Assembly: GCA_905210485.1 (NCBI GenBank)
Contig: CAJLXA010000011.1
Span: 1-41,283, forward strand
DNA length: 41,283 nucleotides
Source: an uncultured Eubacteriales bacterium
Lineage (GTDB): Bacteria > Bacillota > Clostridia > Oscillospirales > CAG-272
Reading direction: 5' to 3'
The notes beneath the pieces are model-generated. The model ran no database searches. It saw only the letters and a list, made by a program, of their open reading frames with translations, and was not told where the DNA came from. Shown piece after piece: positions 17,410 through 24,947 of this stretch; the first letter of the stretch is position 1, and each line of letters opens with the position of its first letter. Both the position numbers and the translations under genes were made by a program.

Positions 17410-17943
17410 ATGTATTACGGCGCAATAAAAAAGAACGATATTGCCAACGGAAACGGCGTGCGCGTTTCCCTGTTCGTCAGCGGTTGCACGCATCGGTGCC
17501 GGAACTGCTTTAATCCCGAAACGTGGAATTTTTCCTACGGTCAACCGTTTACAAAGGAGACCGAAGAAGAAATTTTTGAAGCGGTGGCGCCGTCGTACGT
17601 CGAGGGATTGACGCTTCTCGGCGGCGACCCCACCGAAAAGGAAAATCAGCGGGCGCTTCTGCCCTTTCTCCGCCGTTTCCGCGAAAAATTTCCGAATAAA
17701 ACCGTGTGGTGCTACTCCGGCTACGTATACGAGGATTTTCTGCCGGGCGGCCGCGCCGCTATCCCCGAAACCGCGGAATATCTCTCGCTTATTGATATTC
17801 TGGTGGACGGGCCGTTCATCGAAGAAGAAAAACAACTCGGCCTTTTGTTCCGCGGTTCGTGGAATCAACGCATCATTGATGTGAAGAAAACCCTGCAGAG
17901 CGGCAAGATCGTTCTGTGGGACAAACTCACGGAAGGAAGATAA
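17410..17943 (+). CDS. nrdG: Anaerobic ribonucleotide reductase-activating protein
   Basis: Radical-SAM activase that installs the glycyl radical on class III ribonucleotide reductase NrdD. The 177 residues contain CTHRCRNC, the CX3CX2C cluster motif, at about residues 26-33, with the NrdG-typical FNPETW after it and a GGDP motif near residue 75. The ATG is preceded by GGGAGG. The nrdD gene is not in this window; nrdG is often beside it, so here it is separated. A radical-SAM activase for another glycyl-radical enzyme is less likely because the protein has the short NrdG length and no ferredoxin insert. dut begins two bases after the stop. Confidence 0.92.
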   Translation: MYYGAIKKNDIANGNGVRVSLFVSGCTHRCRNCFNPETWNFSYGQPFTKETEEEIFEAVAPSYVEGLTLLGGDPTEKENQRALLPFLRRFREKFPNKTVWCYSGYVYEDFLPGGRAAIPETAEYLSLIDILVDGPFIEEEKQLGLLFRGSWNQRIIDVKKTLQSGKIVLWDKLTEGR

Positions 17944-17945
17944 GT

Positions 17946-18389
17946 ATGAAAATCAAGGTACAGGTAAAGAAAACCGATCCGCGCGCCATTCTGCCGACCT
18001 ACGGCTCGCTTTTCGCGGCGGGAGCGGACCTCTATCTTCTTTCGGACGGCGATGTCACCATCGCCCCCGGAGAAACCAAACTCCTGCACACAGGACTTTC
18101 CATGGCAATCCCGGAGGGATATGCCGGCCTCATTTACGCACGCAGCGGCCTCGCTTCCAAAAAAGGGCTTGCCCCCGCGAATAAAGTCGGCGTGGTAGAC
18201 GCCGACTATCGCGGCGAAATCATGGTGGCGCTCCACAACCATTCGTCGCTCCCCGCCACACTGGAAAACGGCGAGCGCATTGCCCAGATGGTCATAACGC
18301 CGTTCCTTGCCGTCGACTTTGAAGAAAGCGAAACGCTCTCCGACACCGCACGCGGCGCGGGCGGCTTCGGTTCCACCGGCAAAAAATAA
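17946..18389 (+). CDS. dut: dUTP pyrophosphatase
   Basis: Hydrolyses dUTP to dUMP + PPi, limiting uracil in DNA and feeding thymidylate synthesis. The 147 residues show the trimeric dUTPase motifs in order: AGADLYL (1), ARSGLASKKGL (2), VGVVDADYRGEI (3), NGERIAQMVI (4) and the C-terminal RGAGGFGSTG (5). The ATG at 17946 follows the nrdG stop by two bases with GGAAGGA upstream; translational coupling with nrdG fits a shared role in deoxynucleotide supply. Confidence 0.96.
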   Translation: MKIKVQVKKTDPRAILPTYGSLFAAGADLYLLSDGDVTIAPGETKLLHTGLSMAIPEGYAGLIYARSGLASKKGLAPANKVGVVDADYRGEIMVALHNHSSLPATLENGERIAQMVITPFLAVDFEESETLSDTARGAGGFGSTGKK

Positions 18390-18449
18390 TCTTTGCCCGG
18401 CAAAAAACAACCGCCGGTCAAAGCGCAGAATTTCGTAAAACACACCGAT

Positions 18450-18487
18450 AAAACGGCGGTACGGAAATCCCGTACCGCCGTTTTATT
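18450..18487. terminator. Terminator after dut
   Basis: A perfect 15-bp stem AAAACGGCGGTACGG (18450-18464) with CCGTACCGCCGTTTT (18470-18484). The A/T flanks make it usable on both strands. Confidence 0.93.
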
Positions 18488-18499
18488 CTGCCCGTCCCA

Positions 18500-18713
18500 A
18501 AGCCTCCCTCAAGGAGAGAGGTGGCACGCGTATGCGTGACGGAGGGAGCAAACGAAAAGCCGGAACGGAAAACCGCGACGATCAAACCGAAAGAACAGAT
18601 AAGTTTTACAATGTAACACAACGCCATTCCCTGTCACAGCAATCCTTACCCCGTCGCCGCGCGCTCTCTCCTTCAGTCGCCTACCGGCGACAGCTTCCTT
18701 CCGGAGGAAGCCT
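18500..18713. mobile_element. MITE-like non-coding element with inverted ends
   Basis: The left end reads AGCCTCCCTCAAGGAGAGAG then GTGGCACGCGTATGCGTGAC. The right end read on the minus strand is GGCTTCCTCCGGAAGGAAGC then TGTCGCC...GGCGACTGAAGG. Both ends have the same layout: an AGCCTCCCTC-like stem, a GTGGC or TGTCGC linker, a second small hairpin and a purine-rich GGAGRGAG tail, in opposite orientation about 115 bases apart. No transposase is encoded and no coding frame inside is convincing. It most resembles the short dispersed hairpin elements common in gut Clostridia; copy number elsewhere is unknown. Confidence 0.5.
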
Positions 18714-18804
18714 AAAAAAGCATCGCTGCGCGCCCACATTCGACATCTTTTTAAATATGGCAGTTTCTCGCCCGTAATCTCTTCTCAAAAGGTCTTATAT
18801 AAGA

Positions 18805-18833
18805 AAAACAGAGCGGTAATGCTGCTCTGTTTT
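18805..18833 (-). terminator. Terminator of the MarR/ABC exporter operon
   Basis: The stem AAAACAGAGC (18805-18814) pairs with GCTCTGTTTT (18824-18833); on the minus strand it is followed by TTCTT. It lies 28 bases past the second ABC gene. Confidence 0.85.
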
Positions 18834-18861
18834 CCTTTGTTTTGTAACCTACGATTTACAA

Positions 18862-20829
18862 TCAATCAAGTTCGCGTTTGCCCGTATACAGTTCGTAATA
18901 ACGGCCTTTCATACGAAGAAGTTCTTCATGCGTGCCGCGCTCGATGATCTCGCCCTTTTCCATCACCATAATGGCATCGCTGTTACGGACAGTGGAGAGG
19001 CGGTGCGCGATGACGAAAGTGGTGCGTGTTTTCATGAGGCGATCCATACCGTGTTCAATATGGCGTTCCGTGCGCGTATCGACCGATGACGTGGCTTCGT
19101 CCAGAACAAGAATCGGCGCGCGGGAAATCGCCGCGCGGGCAATGTTCAGCAACTGCCGCTGTCCCTGCGACAGGTTGGCGCCGTCGCCCTCGATCACCGT
19201 GTCATAACCATGTTCAAGGCGCATGATGAACGAATGGGCGGACGCGGTCTTCGCCGCGGCTTCCACTTCTTCATCGGTTGCGTCAAGGCGGCCGTAACGG
19301 ATATTTTCACGTATGGTTCCCGTAAAGAGATGCGTATCCTGAAGCACGACGGCAATCTCCGAACGCAGATAGTCGCGCGGAATATGCCGTATATCCACAC
19401 CGTCTATCAGGATACTGCCTTCGTCCACATCATAGAAACGGTTAATCAGATTTGTCACCGTCGTTTTGCCGGCGCCCGTCGAACCGACAAAGGCAATCTT
19501 CTGTCCGGGTTCGGCCACGAGCGACAAATGATGCAAAATGGTTTTATCCTTGACATACCCGAAGGAAACGTCGCGCATTTCCACACGTCCCTTGATCGGG
19601 AACGGCTTCGCGTCCGGCGCGTCGGGAAGTTCGGGATCGGCGTCCATCACCGCAAATACGCGCTCCGCACCTGCAAGAGCCGCAAAAACGGTGGACATCT
19701 GCTGAGAAATCATATTGATCGGCATGGAGAACTGGCGCGAATAGCCGGCAAACACCGTGAGGTAGCCCGCGCCGAAACCTGCCGTCGCCATGAGAACGCC
19801 ACCGAGGCCGACGGTTACGGCGTAACTGATCTGCGATGTATTGCCCATGACGGGTCCCATGATGCCGCCGTAAAACTGTGCTTTCAACTGTTTTTCACGC
19901 AGATCGTCATTCAGAAGATCAAACTCCTCGATGGCGGTTTCCTCATGGTTGAAGACTTTCACGACTTTCTGCCCCGCAACGCTTTCTTCAATATAGCCGT
20001 TAACGGCGCCGAGCGCGGATTGCTGACCGCCGTAATACTTACCCGATCGTTTGGCGATGGCGGCGCCGCCTTTCAGAAAGATCGGAATAAACAAAACGGT
20101 GACAAGGGTCAGCCAGATATTGGTGGTGATCATGAACACAAATGTGCCGCAAAGCGAGATCGTACCGGACAAAAGACTGGTAAGCGAGTTGTTCATCATC
20201 ACGTCGATATTGTCCACATCGTTTGTAAACCGGCTCATGACTTCGCCCGTCGTATGTCCGTCGAAGAAACGGACAGGAAGCGATTGCAGTTTGCAGAAAA
20301 GATCGTTACGGATCTTTTCCGTCGCGTTCTGCGAGACCGACAGCATAAGGCGCGACTGGGCATAGTTTGCCAAGACCCCGATAAGGTAGATGACGGCAAG
20401 CAGCAGCGTCGCGCCGATCACATAGGCCGATATAGTGAAAAACGTTCCCTGCTCCGCAAAATTTCTGATAAACGGTATTTCCGTGATCCGCATAATCACG
20501 CGGTCGGCTTTAACGCCGATGGCCGTCCATTTGATCTCCGCGTCGGGCATGACCGTGAGCTGAATACGGTTGATGATCGGCGCCAGCATATACGCGCCGA
20601 GAAGAGAGGAGACCGTGCTGAAAAGCATGCACAAAAGCACGAGAATGAGGCGGAATTTATACACCGAAACATACGACCATATACGGGCAACCGTTTTCTT
20701 CATGTCCTTGGGTTTCCCGGAAGCGCGCCCCGGACCGTGCGGTCCGCGGCCGCCGCGCATCATGCCTTTCTGCGGCTCCACTGCGCGCGCATACTGCTTC
20801 TGAAGGTCTTCAAGATTACGCTTTCTCAT
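18862..20829 (-). CDS. ABC exporter half-transporter B (consensus catalytic site)
   Basis: 655-residue type IV exporter half: an unusually Gly/Arg/Pro-rich N-terminal cytosolic stretch (residues 1-45), six membrane helices, then an ATPase domain. ATPase motifs: Walker A GSTGAGKT, Q-loop VVLQDTHLF, signature LSQGQ (deviating from LSGGQ), Walker B ILVLDEATS with the catalytic Glu, and H-loop IAHRLST. The start lies 14 bases inside the preceding ABC gene, so the halves are translated together. With half A it forms the usual LmrCD/BmrCD/TM287-288-like heterodimer for drug or lipid export. The MarR repressor at the head of the operon suggests ligand-induced efflux. The substrate is unknown. Confidence 0.93.
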   Translation of the reverse strand: MRKRNLEDLQKQYARAVEPQKGMMRGGRGPHGPGRASGKPKDMKKTVARIWSYVSVYKFRLILVLLCMLFSTVSSLLGAYMLAPIINRIQLTVMPDAEIKWTAIGVKADRVIMRITEIPFIRNFAEQGTFFTISAYVIGATLLLAVIYLIGVLANYAQSRLMLSVSQNATEKIRNDLFCKLQSLPVRFFDGHTTGEVMSRFTNDVDNIDVMMNNSLTSLLSGTISLCGTFVFMITTNIWLTLVTVLFIPIFLKGGAAIAKRSGKYYGGQQSALGAVNGYIEESVAGQKVVKVFNHEETAIEEFDLLNDDLREKQLKAQFYGGIMGPVMGNTSQISYAVTVGLGGVLMATAGFGAGYLTVFAGYSRQFSMPINMISQQMSTVFAALAGAERVFAVMDADPELPDAPDAKPFPIKGRVEMRDVSFGYVKDKTILHHLSLVAEPGQKIAFVGSTGAGKTTVTNLINRFYDVDEGSILIDGVDIRHIPRDYLRSEIAVVLQDTHLFTGTIRENIRYGRLDATDEEVEAAAKTASAHSFIMRLEHGYDTVIEGDGANLSQGQRQLLNIARAAISRAPILVLDEATSSVDTRTERHIEHGMDRLMKTRTTFVIAHRLSTVRNSDAIMVMEKGEIIERGTHEELLRMKGRYYELYTGKRELD

Positions 20830-22576
20830 CTGTCTTTACCTCCGTATTTTCTTTCATACCGCTCTGCGAATGATAAATTTCGCGATATGTCTCATTGTTT
20901 TTAAGCAATTCTTCATGTGTGCCGATACCCGTGATCCTGCCTTCGTCCATAACGATGATCTCGTCGGCCTCCATGACCGAAGATATCCGTTGAGCAATGA
21001 TGATCTTGGTGGTATCGGGAAGACCCTCGCGCAAAGAACGCCGTATACCGGCCTCCGTCGCCGTATCGACGGCGCTTGTCGAGTCGTCGAGGATCAGAAT
21101 TTTCGGTTTTTTCAGAAGTGCGCGCGCAATGCAAAGACGCTGTTTCTGTCCGCCCGAAACATTGACGCCGCCCTGGCCGAGATCATAATTGTATCCGTCG
21201 CGGAAACCGTCAATGAACTTATCCGCCTGTGCCGCTTTCGCCGCGGCGCGGATATCTTCGTCCGACGCGTCCGCGTCACCCCAACGCAGGTTATCGGCGA
21301 TCGAGCCGGAAAACAGAACGTTCTTCTGCAATACCATACCGACGCCCTCGCGGAGATTGTAAAGAGAATAATCGCGCACGTCCACGCCGTCCACCAGAAC
21401 CGCGCCGGCGTCCACATCATAAAGCCGCGGAATCATCGAAACCAGCGTGGTTTTTCCGCACCCCGTCGAACCGATAATCCCGACGGTGGAACCGCCTTTC
21501 ACACGAAAACTCACATCGGAGAGCGCGCACTCGGCGCTGTTTTTATAATAGCGGAAAGAGACGTTGCGGAATTCCACGTCGCCCGTCACGACCTTTTTGT
21601 CCTTTTGTCCGGCGGACAGATCGTTAAGATCGACCTTTTCATCGAGAACTTCGCGTATACGCCGCGCGGACGCCATCGCGCGCGACAGCATCATCAGCAT
21701 GAACGTTATCATCATCAGAGAGGAAAGAATCTGCGTGACATAAGTGATAAAGGCCGAAAGATCGCCGATGGCCATATTCCCGCGATACACCATCTTGCTT
21801 CCGACAAGAAGAACCGCAATAACCGTGAAATTCATGAAAAGCGTGGAAACAGGGCTCATGAAAATCATGACTTTGGTTGCGGAAACACCCGCGTCTTTCA
21901 ACTCCCGGTTGGCCTTTCCGAATTTTTTCTTTTCGTGATCTTCCCGGACAAAGGATTTCACGACGCGGACGTTTGTCACGTTTTCCTGAACCGTATTGTT
22001 CAAGGCGTCGATCTTTTTCTGCATACGCGAAAACCGCGGGAAACCGATCATGATAATGCCCGCGATGGTCAGAAGCATGAGCGGCATCGTCACCGCCAGA
22101 ACAACGGCGAGCGACGGCCGGAGAAGAATGGCCATGATCAGAGCGCCGATCATCATGCCGGGGGCGCGGAGACACATGCGCAACATCATGTTCACCATGT
22201 TCTGCAACTGCGTCACGTCGTTTGTCAGACGTGTGACAAGCGAGGAGGACGAAAATCTGTCGATATTCCCGAAAGAAAACGACTGTACCTTTTTATAAAT
22301 ATCACTGCGGAGATCGGCCGCGAAATTGACCGACGCTTTCGCGCCGAAATAGGCGCCGCCGACGCCGCCCGCCATCATCAGCACCGCGACGAGGATCATG
22401 ACGGCCGCCATGCCCACGGAAAACCACGCGCCGTGCGGAGACGTTCCGGCATAATTGATGATGTTGGCGAGGCACTTCGGCATAATGATCTCGCCGACCA
22501 CCTCCACGATCATGCAAAGAGGGCCGAGAATGAAATACGGAAGGTACGGTTTTATGTACTTATACCACTTTTTCAT
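20816..22576 (-). CDS. ABC exporter half-transporter A (degenerate catalytic site)
   Basis: 586-residue ABC half-exporter with six membrane helices followed by an ATPase domain. Walker A GSTGCGKT and signature VSGGQ are intact. The Walker B reads ILILDDSTS, with Asp where the catalytic Glu should be, and the H-loop reads IAQRISS, with Gln replacing the switch His. Partner half B has the imperfect signature LSQGQ. Together these place one degenerate ATP site at the interface, as in known heterodimeric exporters, where one site binds ATP but hydrolyses little. It starts six bases after marR and overlaps the partner gene. Confidence 0.93.
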   Translation of the reverse strand: MKKWYKYIKPYLPYFILGPLCMIVEVVGEIIMPKCLANIINYAGTSPHGAWFSVGMAAVMILVAVLMMAGGVGGAYFGAKASVNFAADLRSDIYKKVQSFSFGNIDRFSSSSLVTRLTNDVTQLQNMVNMMLRMCLRAPGMMIGALIMAILLRPSLAVVLAVTMPLMLLTIAGIIMIGFPRFSRMQKKIDALNNTVQENVTNVRVVKSFVREDHEKKKFGKANRELKDAGVSATKVMIFMSPVSTLFMNFTVIAVLLVGSKMVYRGNMAIGDLSAFITYVTQILSSLMMITFMLMMLSRAMASARRIREVLDEKVDLNDLSAGQKDKKVVTGDVEFRNVSFRYYKNSAECALSDVSFRVKGGSTVGIIGSTGCGKTTLVSMIPRLYDVDAGAVLVDGVDVRDYSLYNLREGVGMVLQKNVLFSGSIADNLRWGDADASDEDIRAAAKAAQADKFIDGFRDGYNYDLGQGGVNVSGGQKQRLCIARALLKKPKILILDDSTSAVDTATEAGIRRSLREGLPDTTKIIIAQRISSVMEADEIIVMDEGRITGIGTHEELLKNNETYREIYHSQSGMKENTEVKTDEKA

Positions 22577-22582
22577 CTTGTA

Positions 22583-23089
22583 TTACTCCAATTCGTTCAG
22601 TATCTTTTCGCGGAGCAGGCAGAGCATACCGTAGAATATCTCCTGTTCCGCGGGGGTCAGCGCGTCGGTGATATTCCGACTGCGTTCCGTAAAATAATCA
22701 TGCGTTTCTTTGTTTTTCCTTTTTCCGTCGTCCGTAAGGAAAAGGCAAACGGCACGCGCGTCCTTTTCATTCTTCTCCCGCCGCAAAAGACCGTCCTTTT
22801 CCATTTTTTCGATCTCATTGCTGACCGCCGGCGCGCTGAAATGGCTGTAGGTCACGATGTCCTGTTGCGAACAGCCGTCGTGATGTTCGAGATAATGCAG
22901 AATCATGCGCCGCGTTTCCCGCAATTCTTCCTTTTCGCCGTTACGCACATATATCCGAAAAAGTTTGGAAACCTCACCGATCAGAACCATGACGCCGGGG
23001 CGGAAATCGTTCTCCCTCTCAAAGGAGATATGTTCTCTCCCCATTTCCACGGCCTTTTGTTCCTCCAATGTGAGTTTTTTCTGATTCAT
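22583..23089 (-). CDS. MarR-family transcriptional regulator
   Basis: 168 residues with a winged-helix core: HDGCSQQDIVTYSHFSAPAV followed by SNEIEKMEKDGLLRREKNEK, the recognition helix and wing (ENDARAV-type wing, here NEKDARAVCLFLTDDGK). N- and C-terminal helices form the dimer region. It is first in the operon with the two ABC exporter halves, the standard arrangement for an autorepressor relieved by a toxic or signalling small molecule. A perfect 18-bp palindrome just downstream of the -10 is the probable operator. The ATG has GGTGAG upstream. Confidence 0.93.
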   Translation of the reverse strand: MNQKKLTLEEQKAVEMGREHISFERENDFRPGVMVLIGEVSKLFRIYVRNGEKEELRETRRMILHYLEHHDGCSQQDIVTYSHFSAPAVSNEIEKMEKDGLLRREKNEKDARAVCLFLTDDGKRKNKETHDYFTERSRNITDALTPAEQEIFYGMLCLLREKILNELE

Positions 23090-23106
23090 ATACTCACCGC
23101 CTTTTA

Positions 23107-23153
23107 TTTAATTAACTAATTAAATATTATAATCGACAAAACGGATTTGTCAA
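23107..23153 (-). promoter_or_regulatory. Promoter and MarR operator of the exporter operon
   Basis: Minus strand: TTGACA (23148-23153), 16-base spacer, TATAAT (23126-23131), then the perfect inverted repeat TTTAATTA-GT-TAATTAAA (23107-23124) over the transcription start. Size and placement are typical of MarR repression. Confidence 0.9.
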
Positions 23154-23334
23154 GGGTTTACGGGAAAGTTCAATTTTTATTCAAAATCGCCGCCGTAACC
23201 GCGCTGCGCATAAAGGACGGCATACTTCATAAAAATGCTGTTCTACGCGCCCCAAAAGACCGTACCGGGAAGTTTTCCGGTATATCGGCCGTCACCCTCT
23301 TCCGTCTTTCCCCCGGCGCAGTCTTTCCTATACA

Positions 23335-23367
23335 AAAATCCCCTGCGGAATCTCCGCAGGGGATTTT
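23335..23367. terminator. Bidirectional terminator downstream of the lipoprotein remnant
   Basis: AAAATCCCCTGCGG (23335-23348) pairs perfectly over 14 bp with CCGCAGGGGATTTT (23354-23367). On the minus strand it is followed by TGTA after the T-run. Confidence 0.92.
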
Positions 23368-23444
23368 CAGAGAGGCGTTACATCGTTAACGCAGGGCTGT
23401 CCGGCGGGTGGGACGCGCTGCAGCCGCATGGTACACAAAACGTA

Positions 23445-23751
23445 TCAGTTATCGCTCTCATCAGCAAATTTCAGATAGCTCTGAGAATCAAGTTTGGTGT
23501 AAATGGTCTCCAGAAGTTTGATGTCAAAAACATACTGGCGATCATTGTTTTCCTTTATTCCGTTTTCACTGAGGTAACCGTCAATGCTGATTATCAGCGT
23601 AAGCGGTTCACCAACGACGGCGGTACAGGTGGCGGTGGGTGGACCTCAGTTCCAGTTTGTTTTCGGGGTGACGGCAACCGCAGGAGCCGAGCGCGGATAC
23701 AATCGGGAGACCGAGGCAGATGCAGAGAAGAAGCGTGGCGATCTTTTTCAT
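23445..23751 (-). pseudogene. Small lipoprotein gene broken by one frameshift
   Basis: The start ATG at 23751 has AAGGAG eight bases upstream. It encodes a signal peptide, MKKIATLLLCICLGLPIVSA, then lipobox LGSC and GCRHPENKLELRST. The frame then goes out and stops at 23608. In the next frame 66 residues run on to a stop at 23445-23447 (TATCTAVVGEPLTLIISIDG, then YLSENGIKENNDRQYVFDIK, ending FADESDN). Deleting one base in the GGG/CCC at about 23637-23640 would join the two parts into a 101-residue lipoprotein with Ig-like strand content. It is either a real frameshift or a sequencing error. The terminator at 23335 fits its 3' end. Function unknown. Confidence 0.72.
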
Positions 23752-23819
23752 TTCTGTTTCTCCTTATTAAATAATGTCGGTGAACATACGGCGCACTTTC
23801 CGGTTCACGGCGGTCCCAC

Positions 23820-24013
23820 AAAAAAGTGCGCCAACCGAAGTCGGCGCACCGAAAACGCAAATCCCGATTGTCGTTCAGCAATTCCATATCGGCAGGAAAG
23901 ATTCCGCGTCCGGATCCGGGATTTGTACCGAATAAAAATCCGCACGTGAAAAGAAAAGGCGCAAAAGAAAAGGTCGCTTTCCGATAGTAAAACAGTTGAG
24001 CGGCCCTATTATA
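23820..24013 (-). ncRNA. Structured leader or small RNA candidate upstream of the lipoprotein remnant
   Basis: On the minus strand a -10 TATAAT (24008-24013; the -35 is weak) would start a transcript near 24001. The RNA has a closing stem CAAATCCCG/CGGGATTTG (23917-23925 with 23858-23866) enclosing two or three small hairpins. A strong terminator follows: GTGCGCC / GGCGCAC (23826-23832 with 23843-23849) and TTTTTT. The lipoprotein ATG is about 70 bases beyond. The layout is that of an attenuating riboswitch or a free small RNA of about 180 bases; I do not recognise a known class. Confidence 0.45.
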
Positions 24014-24353
24014 TAGCAAGGTTCGACATTTTTAATACTTTTCCCCCTTTTTGTCGAAAAAAATCAAAAATGCGGATTTTCCCCTGATAGGGGAAATCAT
24101 ATCTGCTGCCGGTCGCCCGGAAATACCGAAAAACGGACGTAAAACCATACCCCTCTGTCTATCGTCCGCCACGCCCGGAAGAAAAACATGAAAAGGCAGG
24201 AAATCACTGTATAAAATCCGCATGCCTCCGCCTATAATAATAGCGGTGATGCGAGGGGCGGCCGCGCGATTCTTCGGGATCAACGGCCGTCGACGCATCC
24301 GCGTACATAATAATGAAGGATTGGTAAAAAAGGTGAGAGGTTGTCAGAAAAAC

Positions 24354-24593
24354 ATGATCGTATTGCGGAATACGGAAAGCAAACTCTTTGAGGAAGCGTA
24401 TTTTGTTCTGCGCGACGGCGCCGGCGAACATTACCGGGAATCCGATCTTCTGAACGAAGCCAACCGCATTATCAAAAAGAACGAAAACAGCGAAAAAAAT
24501 GAGAAAAAACCGCGCGTTGCCCTGTATTCCGCTCTCTTTTTTCTCGCGGGTATTGCATTCGGAACGGGAATTTCGCTGATTTGCGCCCTTTGA
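24354..24593 (+). CDS. Small membrane protein of unknown function
   Basis: 79 residues from the ATG at 24354: a soluble, charged N-terminal part (FEEAYFVLRDGAGEHYRESD), a K/E/N-rich stretch (IIKKNENSEKNEKK) and one C-terminal membrane segment (VALYSALFFLAGIAFGTGIS). A tail-anchored topology is suggested. The start is uncertain: GTG at 24333 or TTG at 24321 are in frame, and the best SD-like sequence, GAGAGG, is 13 bases before the ATG. A TATAAT at about 24231 may belong to its promoter. I do not recognise the family. It lies directly upstream of the rnjA leader promoter. Confidence 0.65.
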   Translation: MIVLRNTESKLFEEAYFVLRDGAGEHYRESDLLNEANRIIKKNENSEKNEKKPRVALYSALFFLAGIAFGTGISLICAL

Positions 24594-24596
24594 CAC

Positions 24597-24625
24597 TTGA
24601 TTTTTACACAGGTGTGTGCTATACT
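24597..24625 (+). promoter_or_regulatory. Promoter of the rnjA leader
   Basis: TTGATT (24597-24602), 17-base spacer, TATACT (24620-24625), immediately after the preceding gene's stop. Confidence 0.82.
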
Positions 24626-24631
24626 GTATAA

Positions 24632-24867
24632 AGAAGCCATAAAAGCGGAAAACCGCGGGATCTGTCCCGGGTAACGAATTGTTGAAAAAGAACGACGGGA
24701 CGTTGTGTCGTTCTCTGTTTTCGGATTGTTTCATTCGGAAAATGCTTACAATGCGCATATCGCGCTCTATTTGTATGTTGCGGGCGGTAAAGAGGTGCTT
24801 TACGTCGCAACGTTGCTTTTTTATTGCCGGAAAATGCCCGGTTTGTGTGTGCCGGGCATTTGTTTTT
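24632..24867 (+). ncRNA. Structured, terminator-ended RNA upstream of rnjA
   Basis: About 235 bases between a good promoter and a strong terminator (AAATGCCCGG / CCGGGCATTT, 24832-24841 and 24852-24861, then GTTTTT). Several hairpins are visible: GCGG-AAAA-CCGC, GAACGAC/GTCGTTC, and a longer one pairing GTTGCG with CGCAAC and GTAAAG with CTTTAC (24777-24811). No convincing promoter follows before rnjA at 24948, so rnjA may depend on readthrough. It could be an attenuator of rnjA or an independent RNA such as a 6S-like RNA; I cannot assign a family. Confidence 0.5.
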
Positions 24868-24947
24868 CGGCAGTTGTTTTCCGGATGACAACATTCTTTT
24901 TTCTGTTTACAAATATGATGGACATACGGCTTTTGAAAGGATAAAAC

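Noticed and set aside
20870..23119. 749-codon open frame antisense to the exporter half A and marR
   Set aside because: It spans several real genes on the other strand and is rich in His/Arg/Asp with no recognisable domain.
23594..24019. 141-codon minus-strand frame overlapping the lipoprotein remnant
   Set aside because: It crosses the strong terminator at 23826-23849 and has an Arg/Pro-rich, non-protein-like composition. The lipoprotein frames fit the region better.
24597..24867. T-box or tmRNA identity for the rnjA leader
   Set aside because: No TGGTACCGCG-like T-box, no specifier-loop landmarks, and no CCA-ending tRNA-like domain.
24679..24944. Short overlapping frames in the rnjA leader
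   Set aside because: They start at non-ATG codons without an RBS, run through a terminator hairpin, and look like translated structured RNA.
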